Of a stretch of 64,000 nucleotides of DNA, positions 19,129 to 27,828 are shown one piece after another. Below the pieces are notes generated by a model, which saw nothing but the letters and a program-made list of their open reading frames with translations, had not been told where the DNA came from and made no database searches. The stretch covers positions 1 to 64,000 of the forward strand of contig NZ_NJDE01000001.1 of NCBI RefSeq assembly GCF_002205895.1. Reading direction: 5' to 3'. Position 1 is the stretch's first letter; every line of letters begins with the position of its first letter. The translations under genes and the position numbers were made by a program. The DNA comes from Saccharibacillus sp. O23 (GTDB taxonomy: Bacteria; Bacillota; Bacilli; Paenibacillales; Paenibacillaceae).

Positions 19129-20085
19129 TCATTCCCGCTTGCGCACTTCGAACGAAGCTTCCGCAAGCGCCCCTTTGTCCGACTCGACGACAAGCGACCA
19201 TTCGCCGGGCGTGGTATTGCCTCCCACCAGCCAAGTCCACGATAAGTTACCCGACGCGTCCGCCGTTTGCCGTCCTAGATAACGCGCCGTGCTTCTGCCG
19301 CTTTTGTAGACGACTTTGATCGATACGCTTTCGCCCGGTTCTGCTGTTGCCCTGACCGTCGCTTGCTGCCCCGGATAAGCCGGACTCGGCACCGAAGTCA
19401 CCGTTACCGTACCGGTCTCCCCGGCTTCTCCAGCGTCTGCCGCTGCTCCGCCGCCTTCTCCGGTATCCCCGATCCACGCCCGTTCTTCGGCTTTGGCGCG
19501 AATCAGCAGCGGCTTGCCGGTAAACGGAACCTTGAGCGGCAGTTCGTACGTCAGCTCTACACCGAAGTACGGCTGATTGCTTTCTCCGGTCGTCGGCACA
19601 GTGATTCCGATAACATGCAGCCGATCTTCGCGCAGCGGACCGTCTTGAATGAGCGGCTTCAGCAGCAGCTTGATGACCGGATCCAGCACGGCCGAAGAAA
19701 GCTGGTCTTTCATTGAACGCAGCGGCACGTCTCCGGTCGCGGCGGCTTCTTTGACCCATCCGTCGATCGGCTCGGGCAGCGAAGACGCGTATTTGTCCGC
19801 CAATTCGCTAAACGAGATCTTCGAGAAGCCTTGCAGCACTTTGGAGACCGGTTCTGTTTTCTTCAAATGATCGGCAGCCATCTGGACCGGATATAGATGA
19901 ACCGATACCTGCTTCGCCGCTTCGGAAGCGGTCGTCTGAAGCACGGTCGAATACGCGGTCATCTGCACGATGTAGACGAGAAAAATAAAAGCAAACAGAA
20001 AAACGGGCAGAACCAGTGACGCTTCCACGACGATGCTGCCTTGTTCGCCGCCTGCCCGCCGGATCTTGTTCGATATTCGCTTCAT
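19129..20085 (-). CDS. TadE-like pseudopilin with C-terminal Ig-like domain
   Basis: 318 residues. A class III prepilin-type N-terminus, G followed by SIVVE, then a hydrophobic helix (about 22-43), marks it as a substrate of the downstream peptidase. The middle is a TadE-like extracellular region. The last about 95 residues (from about 225) form a Thr/Val-rich beta domain with PGQQATVRATAEPGESV, like bacterial Ig/Big modules, which is not a usual part of TadE proteins. Lies between the large TadG-like gene and the peptidase gene in the same operon. Confidence 0.8.
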   Translation of the reverse strand: MKRISNKIRRAGGEQGSIVVEASLVLPVFLFAFIFLVYIVQMTAYSTVLQTTASEAAKQVSVHLYPVQMAADHLKKTEPVSKVLQGFSKISFSELADKYASSLPEPIDGWVKEAAATGDVPLRSMKDQLSSAVLDPVIKLLLKPLIQDGPLREDRLHVIGITVPTTGESNQPYFGVELTYELPLKVPFTGKPLLIRAKAEERAWIGDTGEGGGAAADAGEAGETGTVTVTSVPSPAYPGQQATVRATAEPGESVSIKVVYKSGRSTARYLGRQTADASGNLSWTWLVGGNTTPGEWSLVVESDKGALAEASFEVRKRE

Positions 20086-20104
20086 GCGCCGCTTCCTTTC
20101 GAGT

Positions 20105-22393
20105 TCAATACGAATAATCCGCCTGCAAATTCACCGTATATTCGCTGCCCGACCAACTTCCTTCGCCGATCTTCAACGACTTCATTACGCCGGGAAGAAA
20201 CCAGATCGGCATGGAGATCGCGGCATCGCCGGACAAATACGTATAATGGTCGTCCGGATTGATGCCGGTATCGAAACGGATCAGCGCGAGCATGCGCGAC
20301 AAGCGGTTATCGTTGGCCGGATGCGCGAATAAGAACAGCCGGAGATGGTCTTTATAAGTCAATTTGATCTTGAGCGTGTTCGACAACTCCACATGCCCCG
20401 TCTCGGACAGCTTCACCATATCGGCGACCGCGTTGATCAGTCCTTGAAGAATGGCTTTCGCCAGAATGACCAGCGGATTGCCTAACGCCAGAATCTCCGG
20501 ATCGACCAGAGCTTCCATCGTCCGGATCGCCAGACGCATCGCGAAGATCTCGCCGTAAGCGGCCGCGATATTCCCTCCGGGATTGCCGAACCCGTAGATG
20601 ATATACTCCAGTTCTTGCTGATCGAGGCTCAGCAGCTCGGCCGCCGCTTCTCCGTCGAGTTCGGCGCCGGGAGCCGTCAACGCTTTGACTTTGGAAAAGT
20701 CGAAATTCGAGAAGTGATCGGAAGCATATTCGTTTTGCAGCAGCCGATCGCCGGTCGCGTCCAGAAACCCCGACATGCCGCCGAAAAACCCGTCCATGTT
20801 CTGCATCGCTTCTTTGCCGGCGTCCGTAGGATCGTCTTCCGCAAACGCTTTGCCCGTTCCCGCAGCCGCGGACGCGTTCAGTTCGAGGTTTTCTCGATAA
20901 TACTTTTCGACTTCTTCGAAATCGGCTTGATGGCCTTTGGCGGCGGACAGGAATTTGATGATCTCGTTGGCTTTTTTGAGTTCGCCTTTCGCTTGCTGTT
21001 CCAACTTTTTGCGTTCTTCGTCATGTTTGCGGTGCTCCGCGAATTCCGTCCGGATCTCCCGGATCACGCTGCCGTCGCTTCCGTACCGGCCGTGATAAGC
21101 CGAAGCGGTCTGTCCGGCGGCGATGACCATGCGTTTCAGCGTATACGCGCTCATTCCGGTCTCGCCGAAAGCCTGTTCGAGCGTCTGATTCAGCGGCTCC
21201 GCGTCTTTGCGCATCCAATCGAAATCTTCGCTTTGTTTGGCGATCCGCTGCTCCATCCGGGCGAAAAATTCGGGCGGCAGCGATAATTCCTTCATCTTAT
21301 CCCGTACGGAAGCCGTACTGCCCGACGGTCCGCCTTCCGCTCCCGGAATATCCGAAGCCGAGACGTCGTCGTAAGGCTGATCCGCGCTGCGGGTTCCGAT
21401 CGTCGCGATCACGGCGTCCATCTCCGCGTTCAAAGCTTTGGCTTTGCTCAGATGTTCGGCGGCCTGCGTCATCTCGCTTTGATGAGGCGGAAAGGCTCGG
21501 GTCACGGCAGCCCCGATCTGGGCGGTCACGTGGGCCGATCCGGTTTCGTACGAAGACAGGTTAGCCAGCAGCTTTAACCATTCCAAGAATCCGGGGGTCT
21601 CCTTGCCTTCTTCGTCGGTCTCGGGAGGCGGAGAGTCTGTGGATACGCGCTCCTTCTGCACTTTATAATCATGATATTGCGCGGCCATATCGGCTGCCGT
21701 CGACACGCTGCCGTTCAGCGGAATATCGGCGATATCCCCGCTTCCGTCCGTGCCGATCCGTCCGACCAAGTCGTCCGTGCGCTTGCCCGCATCCTGCTGC
21801 AGCTTCAGCATCTTATCCAGTTCGGCTTCGCGTTTGTCGTACAGCTTCTGCAGCTGCTCCAGCACTTCGACCGTACCGGAAGCGTCTTTCATGGTCTGAG
21901 ACATCGGCTTGAATCGTCCGACGACCTCGATCGCGAAGTTGACCGGCGCTTTATACTTCATTTCTTCGTTAATTTGCGTCTTGAACACTTCGTAATCGCC
22001 GAGTTCGCGGCTGAGTTCCAAAGACGAGGAGACCAGCTTCGCGTCCATGATTGGCAGAACGTTTTCGCGTTCTTTGTATTCCAGACTTTGATCAAGCACA
22101 TGCTGGAAAATGTAAGAAGGGTCGGTCTCGCCGTAAGCGAACAACCCGTAATCTTTTTGCAAATTCGGCAGATACGCGGACATGACGGAACGCGAGGCCG
22201 CATGCATCAGCCGCTCGCTTTTGGCTTTGAGCGCCGCCATGCGAGAATAATCGATAAAGATCGCGACAAAAGCCAATACGAAAGCGAGCACCAAACTCAA
22301 AAAAATCGTGATCGATCCGTGTTCTTTTTCCCAAAGACGAGGCTTCCGCATAAACGGCCGCCATCCGTGCTGTTTTTTCGGCCAACGTTTCAA
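20105..22393 (-). CDS. Large TadG-like protein (DUF5702 type)
   Basis: 762 residues. The N-terminus has a prepilin-like G followed by SITIF and a hydrophobic stretch (about 29-49), then a long helical, Lys/Glu/Gln-rich extracellular region with several coiled-coil-like blocks (about 190-260, 480-560). DUF5702 proteins accompany Flp/Tad loci in Firmicutes. The Glu at position +5 that normally directs pilin assembly is Phe here, so it may be processed but not polymerise in the same way. Ends 19 bases before the next TadE-like gene. Confidence 0.8.
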   Translation of the reverse strand: MKRWPKKQHGWRPFMRKPRLWEKEHGSITIFLSLVLAFVLAFVAIFIDYSRMAALKAKSERLMHAASRSVMSAYLPNLQKDYGLFAYGETDPSYIFQHVLDQSLEYKERENVLPIMDAKLVSSSLELSRELGDYEVFKTQINEEMKYKAPVNFAIEVVGRFKPMSQTMKDASGTVEVLEQLQKLYDKREAELDKMLKLQQDAGKRTDDLVGRIGTDGSGDIADIPLNGSVSTAADMAAQYHDYKVQKERVSTDSPPPETDEEGKETPGFLEWLKLLANLSSYETGSAHVTAQIGAAVTRAFPPHQSEMTQAAEHLSKAKALNAEMDAVIATIGTRSADQPYDDVSASDIPGAEGGPSGSTASVRDKMKELSLPPEFFARMEQRIAKQSEDFDWMRKDAEPLNQTLEQAFGETGMSAYTLKRMVIAAGQTASAYHGRYGSDGSVIREIRTEFAEHRKHDEERKKLEQQAKGELKKANEIIKFLSAAKGHQADFEEVEKYYRENLELNASAAAGTGKAFAEDDPTDAGKEAMQNMDGFFGGMSGFLDATGDRLLQNEYASDHFSNFDFSKVKALTAPGAELDGEAAAELLSLDQQELEYIIYGFGNPGGNIAAAYGEIFAMRLAIRTMEALVDPEILALGNPLVILAKAILQGLINAVADMVKLSETGHVELSNTLKIKLTYKDHLRLFLFAHPANDNRLSRMLALIRFDTGINPDDHYTYLSGDAAISMPIWFLPGVMKSLKIGEGSWSGSEYTVNLQADYSY

Positions 22394-22456
22394 CCCTTCA
22401 CCCCCGAACCGGAACGCCTTACCGAATGCACGCTCCGGTTTGCTTCGCTGCGTTTT

Positions 22457-23173
22457 TCATTTTTTCTTCGTTTTTTTGCTCAGTTGGGCACCGGCGTTCT
22501 CCGGCGTCATCGCGACGGCCGCGCCGCCTTTTTCGCTGTTTGGCACCGCTTTGTCCGCTTTGAATTTGCCGGCATAATAACGGATCAGCTCGATATTGCG
22601 GATAAATTCGGTCGGTTCGACCACCGTCGAATATTGCGAGCCGCCCATGCGATCTCCCGCCAGGCGCTGGATCGGCGCCAGCTTAAGCGGCGTATAGAGC
22701 ACGCTCGTGATCGGATGCAGCAAACCGCGCTTGCTGGTCATGGTGCCGTCCATGCCCGCAGGAAGTTCTTTGGCCGCGTTCGCCATCTTGGTCGCGGTCA
22801 GCGATCCTCCGGCTTCGCCGGGAATACGGATCGTCTCCGCCGCCGCGTCGCCACCGAGCCCGCTGAACACGGCCGACAGCAGTTGGCCTTCGGTCAATCG
22901 CCAGTACAGCTCTTCCGTGCGGTCCTGCTCGAAACTTCCGGTACGCGCGTCCTTGTAGCGGTTGTTCCAGCTATAGGCCGCACGTTCGGAGGTAATCGCG
23001 GAGGCTTGGACCAGCATGGCGCTCTGGTAAAAGTACATGCAGAGCATCAAGATCATGAAGACGGTCAGAACGACGATCGGCAGCACGAAGGTCGATTCGA
23101 CCGTAAAGCTGCCTCGGTTGTCGCGAAGAAAATATCGAAATCGAGAAATATCTGCTTTCCGCATGTCGTTCAC
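22457..23173 (-). CDS. TadE-family pseudopilin
   Basis: 238 residues. A short basic leader, then G followed by SFTVE and a hydrophobic helix (about 22-45) gives a good class III prepilin signal. The rest is extracellular and includes Arg/Thr-rich stretches without a known domain. The start may be the ATG at 23173 or the ATG three codons later. Directly follows the Flp pilin gene; probably a minor pilin that primes or anchors the fibre. Confidence 0.85.
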   Translation of the reverse strand: MNDMRKADISRFRYFLRDNRGSFTVESTFVLPIVVLTVFMILMLCMYFYQSAMLVQASAITSERAAYSWNNRYKDARTGSFEQDRTEELYWRLTEGQLLSAVFSGLGGDAAAETIRIPGEAGGSLTATKMANAAKELPAGMDGTMTSKRGLLHPITSVLYTPLKLAPIQRLAGDRMGGSQYSTVVEPTEFIRNIELIRYYAGKFKADKAVPNSEKGGAAVAMTPENAGAQLSKKTKKK

Positions 23174-23187
23174 AGGACGTTTTCCAC

Positions 23188-23406
23188 TTATTGATTGCCC
23201 GATTTGGAAGGATCGACTTCTTGGAAAAACTTTCCTGTTTGATTCGTAAGTTTGGCAAACAAGTCCTTAATCAACGTGGTAAGCTGCGTTTTGAAGATCA
23301 ATGCAATAATTACGGTAACCGCGATAATCAAAATAATCTCCAGCGTCCCCAACCCCTCGTCCTCTTTCCAGAACCCTTTAACTTTCTTTCCGATTGCTTG
23401 CAGCAT
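23188..23406 (-). CDS. Flp-type IVb major pilin
   Basis: 72 residues. A leader of about 17 residues ends in Gly followed by LGTLE, which puts Glu at +5 after cleavage, then a hydrophobic helix of about 20 residues and a short polar tail ending in a Lys/Asn-rich segment. This is the main subunit of the Tad pilus. AGGAGG precedes the ATG at 23406. Usual size for Flp1-family pilins of Paenibacillaceae. Confidence 0.92.
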   Translation of the reverse strand: MLQAIGKKVKGFWKEDEGLGTLEIILIIAVTVIIALIFKTQLTTLIKDLFAKLTNQTGKFFQEVDPSKSGNQ

Positions 23407-23445
23407 CGATAATCCTCCTCTGTATCTTCTATTTTTTAATTTGTC

Positions 23446-24324
23446 TTACATCTGAATCAGCATCATCGCCGGACCGCCGACCATAAGCATTACGACGAAC
23501 AAGATCAGCACCATCGGAAAGACCAGTTTCGACGAAGCTTTCTCCCCTTGAATCCGTCCCATCGCTTTGCGTTTATCCCACAACGTTCTCGACAAATCGC
23601 GCAGCGCCATCGCGAATTCGCCGCCTCCGCGTTTATGGTTCAGCAGCACGGTCGTGACGAAGATCGTCGCGTCCTGCACGCCGCAGCGTTTGCCGAACTG
23701 CTCGAACGCTTGATGAAAAGGATCGCCGCTGCGGCATTCCGTCACCATCCGGTCCAGTTCCTTATAGAGCGGATGGTCGCTGCCTTCTTTCTGCTGCGAG
23801 CAGCGGAAGATCGCCTGCTGCACCGTTTCTCCCGCGCCGACCAGCAGCACGATTTTGTTCAACATCTCGGGCAGCTCCAGCAGAATCTTCTCTTCGCGCT
23901 GCTTGACTTTGGAAGCCAGATCTTTGATCAGCGCGAAAGGAAGAACGACAGCCAGCACGCATCCCATGATCAGCCAAGCGATAGAACCGCCGTTCGCGAT
24001 CGCCATGACGCAGCCGAAGACCAGCAGCAGCAGCGTATATAGCAGCATCTGGGCCATAAACAGCATCGTGCGTTCCGCGCTTCCCCGTAGTCCTTCGCCG
24101 CGCTGGACCGAAGATTGCAGCTTGTGGAAAAAGATCGGGAAACGTGCGGCGATCCGCGCTTGCTCCGTCAGCACCAGCATCGGCGGCAGCAAGCTCCTCA
24201 AGCGAATTCCTTCCATCGGCAGCGCGGCGATCTGTTTATGCGCCTGCGTGCGCTTGACGGAAGCCGTTAACAGCAGGACTGCGAGGCCGATCAGAATCGC
24301 TCCCGAAATTCCTGTTACGATCAT
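23446..24324 (-). CDS. tadC: TadC-like inner membrane platform protein (T2SS F family)
   Basis: 292 residues. Hydrophobic segments near 5-20, about 95-140 (a pair) and the C-terminus, around a T2SSF domain with LPEMLNKIVLLVGAGETVQQA and the repeat-like LSRTLWDKRKAMG region. Forms the membrane platform with TadB that couples the TadA motor to pilin assembly. The ATG at 24324 follows GGAGAAGC-type ribosome sequence and lies 14 bases after the TadB stop. A longer in-frame reading frame reaches into tadB but has no start signal there. Confidence 0.9.
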   Translation of the reverse strand: MIVTGISGAILIGLAVLLLTASVKRTQAHKQIAALPMEGIRLRSLLPPMLVLTEQARIAARFPIFFHKLQSSVQRGEGLRGSAERTMLFMAQMLLYTLLLLVFGCVMAIANGGSIAWLIMGCVLAVVLPFALIKDLASKVKQREEKILLELPEMLNKIVLLVGAGETVQQAIFRCSQQKEGSDHPLYKELDRMVTECRSGDPFHQAFEQFGKRCGVQDATIFVTTVLLNHKRGGGEFAMALRDLSRTLWDKRKAMGRIQGEKASSKLVFPMVLILFVVMLMVGGPAMMLIQM

Positions 24325-24338
24325 GCTTCTCCTCCGCT

Positions 24339-25217
24339 CTAGATCTGAATATTGGTGAATTTGGCCATCAGCCACGCGCTCAGAAACAGCAGGCCGAGCC
24401 CGACGGTCGCCAACACGATGCCCATCGGCGTTCCGTACAGCGGAGCCATGAATTCCGGAGACGAAGCGTTGATGAACAGAATAAAAACGAACGGCGTCGC
24501 GAGCAAAATATTCGATTCGAATTTTTTCTGCGCGATCATGACCGAGATATCCTGCTGGATATCCATCTTCTCGCCGATTACCGTCGACGTGCGCCGCACC
24601 ACTTCGATCAAGTCGCCGCCTGTGCGTTTGCAGGTTACGAACACGTCGATAAAGTTGTCGATGTCTTCGATCTGCGCCCGCTCTCCGAAATTGAGCAGCG
24701 CGGATTCGATCGGTTCGCCGTACTCCAGCCGCGTCGTGATGATGTCCAGTTCGCGGATCATGTCGCTGCTTCCGCCGGGATACAGCAGTTCCAGATCTTT
24801 GGCCGCTTCGCGAAACGCGTTCTCCACCGAACGCCCGGCGGCCATCGACGAAGACAACGAATACAAGGCCTGCTTGAAATGCAGCTTGAGCAGCGTGCGC
24901 TTGCGTTCGATCTGCCGCTTCTGCCAGAACTTCGGCGCTTTCAGAGCAGGCAAGGTCAACAGCAGCGCCAGCAGCCACAACTTGTAGAAGATCATGCCGA
25001 CCAGATAGAGCGCGACCGCCGTAATCAAGATCGACAGCACTTTTTCGTAAGGCTGAAGCCGATACGTCGTGTAGTCCCGCAATTTGCCGTTCGAACTCTT
25101 CGTCGGACCTTGCCTTTTGCCGGCCGGCGGCCTGCCGCGTTTCGGCCTGCTTTTCGCGCTTTGGCCGGCTGCCGATCGGCGTGCCCCGCCCGCGTTCATA
25201 CGCAGCAATACATTCAC
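24339..25217 (-). CDS. tadB: TadB-like inner membrane platform protein (T2SS F family)
   Basis: 292 residues. A basic N-terminal 50 residues, two membrane helices at about 65-95, a T2SSF domain with LYSLSSSMAAGRSVENAF and CKRTGGDLIEVVRRT, and two C-terminal helices. The likely start is a GTG at 25217 whose codon overlaps the TadA stop (GTGA); a GGGGGG run sits very close to it, so an in-frame TTG or ATG 9-18 bases downstream is also possible. Works with TadC and TadA. Confidence 0.9.
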   Translation of the reverse strand: MNVLLRMNAGGARRSAAGQSAKSRPKRGRPPAGKRQGPTKSSNGKLRDYTTYRLQPYEKVLSILITAVALYLVGMIFYKLWLLALLLTLPALKAPKFWQKRQIERKRTLLKLHFKQALYSLSSSMAAGRSVENAFREAAKDLELLYPGGSSDMIRELDIITTRLEYGEPIESALLNFGERAQIEDIDNFIDVFVTCKRTGGDLIEVVRRTSTVIGEKMDIQQDISVMIAQKKFESNILLATPFVFILFINASSPEFMAPLYGTPMGIVLATVGLGLLFLSAWLMAKFTNIQI

Positions 25218-26491
25218 CCCCCTTCAGGCAGCCCGGCGACTTCGCGCCAAGCGGCGATGCCCGCGTCCCGCAGTTTCTCCGTATGCACCAGAGGTTCCGA
25301 CTGCCGACGCAGTCCGCCGACGATCCGCCCTTCCCGCTCGCCGTCTTCCTCGAAACGGAACAACTGCCGAAGTTCGACCTGCCCGTCTCTCATGCCGACC
25401 ACTTCGCTGATCTCCATCACCCGCCGCGAGCGATCGCGCAGCCTCGACAGATGGACGAACACGTCGATCGCCGACGCGATCTGTTGACGCACGACTTCGA
25501 CCGGAAGATCGGCTCCGCTCAGCACCATCGTCTCTAGACGGCTGAGCATATCGCGCGCGCTGTTGGCGTGGCCCGTGGATAACGACCCGTCATGCCCGGT
25601 ATTCATCGCTTGCAGCATATCCAGCGCTTCCGCGCCGCGCACTTCGCCCACGACGATCCGGTTGGGACGCATCCGCAGCGACGAACGGATCAAATCTCGG
25701 ATCGAGATCTCGCCTTTGCCTTCCACGTTCGCGTTGCGCGTCTCCAGCGAGACCAGATTGGGCACGGTCACGATCTGAAGCTCGGCGGAGTCTTCGATCG
25801 TGATGATCCGCTCGTCGGGGGGAATATACTGCGAGAGCGCGTTCAGGAAGGTCGTTTTGCCCGAGCCTGTTCCTCCGCTGATAAAAACGTTGTACCGGCT
25901 GCGAACGAGCGTCTTCAGGAACTCCGCGGACTCTTCGTCCAGCGCGCCGCGCCGCACCAGATCGCTCATCGTCATCGGCTTCTCGGGAAATTTCCGGATG
26001 GTCATCGTGGGGCCTTTGAGCGCGATCGGCGGCAGCACCACGTTGACCCGCGAGCCGTCTTTGAGCCGCGCGTCGACGATCGGCGAAGATTCGTTGACGA
26101 TCCGGTTGACGCCCGAGACGATCGTCTGCACGATATCTTCGAGTTTCTCCCGCGATTCGAACGCCTGCGGAAGCTGCTTCACTTCCCCGTCCTGCTCGAT
26201 AAAAATCTCCGTATGCCCGTTGATCATGATCTCCGTCACGGTCCGGTCGTCCACGAGCGGCTGAAGAATATCCAATCCGCGAAACGAATCGTATACCCGG
26301 CGGACCAATGTCCTTTTTTCGCCGGAGGTCATTCTGAGCGCCCGTTCGTCCGTCAGCACGCGGCGTTCGATCAGCCGCATCAGCTCCCCGTCGTCCGCGG
26401 ACTGCGTGACGTCCAGCGAAGAACGCACTTCGGCGCGCAGGCTTCGGAACAGTTCTTCGGACGCCGACGCGTCGAGATCCGTCCGCTTCAT
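25214..26491 (-). CDS. tadA: TadA/CpaF secretion ATPase
   Basis: 425 residues. Cytoplasmic hexameric ATPase that powers pilus extension. Walker A SGGTGSGKTT, the Asp-box ITIEDSAELQI, Walker B VVGEVRGAEALDM and the His-box TGHDGSLSTGHA are all present. Normal length for CpaF proteins. The ATG at 26491 overlaps the stop of the CpaE-like gene by four bases. Confidence 0.95.
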   Translation of the reverse strand: MKRTDLDASASEELFRSLRAEVRSSLDVTQSADDGELMRLIERRVLTDERALRMTSGEKRTLVRRVYDSFRGLDILQPLVDDRTVTEIMINGHTEIFIEQDGEVKQLPQAFESREKLEDIVQTIVSGVNRIVNESSPIVDARLKDGSRVNVVLPPIALKGPTMTIRKFPEKPMTMSDLVRRGALDEESAEFLKTLVRSRYNVFISGGTGSGKTTFLNALSQYIPPDERIITIEDSAELQIVTVPNLVSLETRNANVEGKGEISIRDLIRSSLRMRPNRIVVGEVRGAEALDMLQAMNTGHDGSLSTGHANSARDMLSRLETMVLSGADLPVEVVRQQIASAIDVFVHLSRLRDRSRRVMEISEVVGMRDGQVELRQLFRFEEDGEREGRIVGGLRRQSEPLVHTEKLRDAGIAAWREVAGLPEGG

Positions 26492-27663
26492 CGCCGATCA
26501 CCGGAATAGGCTGCCGCGTCTCCCGCCGGCACGCGTTCGCGCGTCTCCCCGATGCCGAGCTGTTCGCACAACGCCAGAATATCCCGTTGGAAGATCGGCG
26601 AACCGAGCAGCACGTCTTCTCTCGACAGAAACTTCCACGACGGAATATAAGACAGAAACGCGGACGGACGCAGTTCGGGCCGAGGCAGCGCGTTCTCCAA
26701 GCGTCCGCCGTAGCGGTTGACCACGAACGAACTTTTGGCGAGCAGAGCGCGAAACTCTTCGGGATGCCGGCTCTCCTCGTAATCCATCCACCCCGACGTT
26801 TTCCGCAAATGCAGCAGATCGTCGGTCAGCAGCCACAGCACGCGGTCCGCCCGCTTCAGCAGCGCCCGCAGACGTTCGTGGTTCTCCGTATCCGTATCCG
26901 CCACGATGATGTCGCAGCTTCCGCCGGCCGCCACGTAATCGATCAGCGCCGCCGCGTCTTCTTCGTCCATCTGCAGCAGTTCGTCGGGACGATCCAGCGG
27001 CGGGAAGGAGACGGACTTCAATTTCTCTTGAAAAAAAGCGTACCGGGACAACGGCGAGCGGCAGACCTCCCGCTTCTCTCTTGCCGATTTCAGATCGTAT
27101 AGCAGCTCCGGCAGTCCGCTTCCTTCGGCTGCGGACATATTCGGCGCGCCCCGAAACGAAGCCGAACTGTCGAGCGTCTCCAGATTCATGTAGAACGTCC
27201 GCAGCCCGCGATTGCCCAACTGCTTCGCCAGATTCAACGCCACGCTGGTCTTGCCCGCTCCGGGCGATGCCGAATGAACGGCAATCACTTGAACGCCGAC
27301 GACCGAAGCACCTGCCGAAAATTGTTCTTTGCCCGCCAAGTCCAGCGCAGCCGCCAGCAGCAGATTGAGCGGTTGATAAGGCTGAAGGCAAGGTCCGCCC
27401 AGAAGCTCTGCCTCCTCCTTGCTGCCCAGCACCGCCCAAGACACGTTTCGGCTGCCGTCCGTCTTCAGCCAAGCTTCCAGAAAAGCAGGCTCGGCCAATA
27501 CCAAATCCGGACGCGCCGCTTCCATAGCAGACAAAAAAGCTTCTTTTTTCGAAAACGCCCGCACGCTCACCCGCTTCGCGAACTCGCCGGTACGGCTGTA
27601 GAGCAGAAACGGCTCGATATACTGCTCGTCCGACGCCGCCAGCATCATTTGCAGATTGCGCAT
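26488..27663 (-). CDS. CpaE/TadZ-like P-loop ATPase
   Basis: 391 residues. An N-terminal receiver-like region (about 1-120) without a clear phosphoacceptor is followed by a ParA/MinD-type ATPase with the motif ASPGAGKTS, and a VADTDTE segment at the Walker B position. TadZ/CpaE proteins place the Tad machine at the cell pole. Start ATG at 27663 has GGAGGAG upstream. First gene of the operon; a promoter and terminator-like hairpin lie just before it. The usual second Gly of KGGVGKT is Pro here, a mild deviation. Confidence 0.85.
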   Translation of the reverse strand: MRNLQMMLAASDEQYIEPFLLYSRTGEFAKRVSVRAFSKKEAFLSAMEAARPDLVLAEPAFLEAWLKTDGSRNVSWAVLGSKEEAELLGGPCLQPYQPLNLLLAAALDLAGKEQFSAGASVVGVQVIAVHSASPGAGKTSVALNLAKQLGNRGLRTFYMNLETLDSSASFRGAPNMSAAEGSGLPELLYDLKSAREKREVCRSPLSRYAFFQEKLKSVSFPPLDRPDELLQMDEEDAAALIDYVAAGGSCDIIVADTDTENHERLRALLKRADRVLWLLTDDLLHLRKTSGWMDYEESRHPEEFRALLAKSSFVVNRYGGRLENALPRPELRPSAFLSYIPSWKFLSREDVLLGSPIFQRDILALCEQLGIGETRERVPAGDAAAYSGDRR

Positions 27664-27691
27664 CTCCGGTCTCCTCCTTTTTCACGCACGC

Positions 27692-27743
27692 AAAAAAGCA
27701 CCGCTCGCAAACCTACCCGTCGGGTAAGTCAGGAGCGGTGCTT
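27692..27743 (-). terminator. Terminator-like hairpin in the Tad leader
   Basis: Outer arms at 27733-27743 and 27696-27706 (11 bp, AAGCACCGCTC / GAGCGGTGCTT), an inner stem of eight base pairs at 27711-27729 with a three-base loop, then six U residues on the minus strand (27692-27697). It stops only about 30 bases before the CpaE start codon, and a promoter lies upstream of it. It could end the SUFU gene or act as an attenuator of the Tad operon. Confidence 0.75.
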
Positions 27744-27769
27744 CCGCCGTACGTCATTCATTTGACCTC

Positions 27770-27799
27770 ACAATAGCACAGAGTCCGGCAAGCAGGCAA
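27770..27799 (-). promoter_or_regulatory. Probable extended -10 promoter of the Tad operon
   Basis: On the minus strand TTGCCT (27799-27794), 18-base spacer, TATTGT (27775-27770) preceded by TGC (extended -10). Transcription would start near 27764 and run into the hairpin at 27743. Confidence 0.5.
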
Positions 27800-27828
27800 G
27801 ACCCTTTTTGATCTTCGTCAAGAAATTT

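Noticed and set aside
24325-24978. Extension of TadC into tadB
   Set aside because: The region is inside the tadB frame; the ATG at 24324 with its ribosome site gives the usual length.
27692-27743. c-di-GMP or mini-ykkC riboswitch in the Tad leader
   Set aside because: Conserved bases of those classes are not present; only the hairpin plus U-run can be supported.
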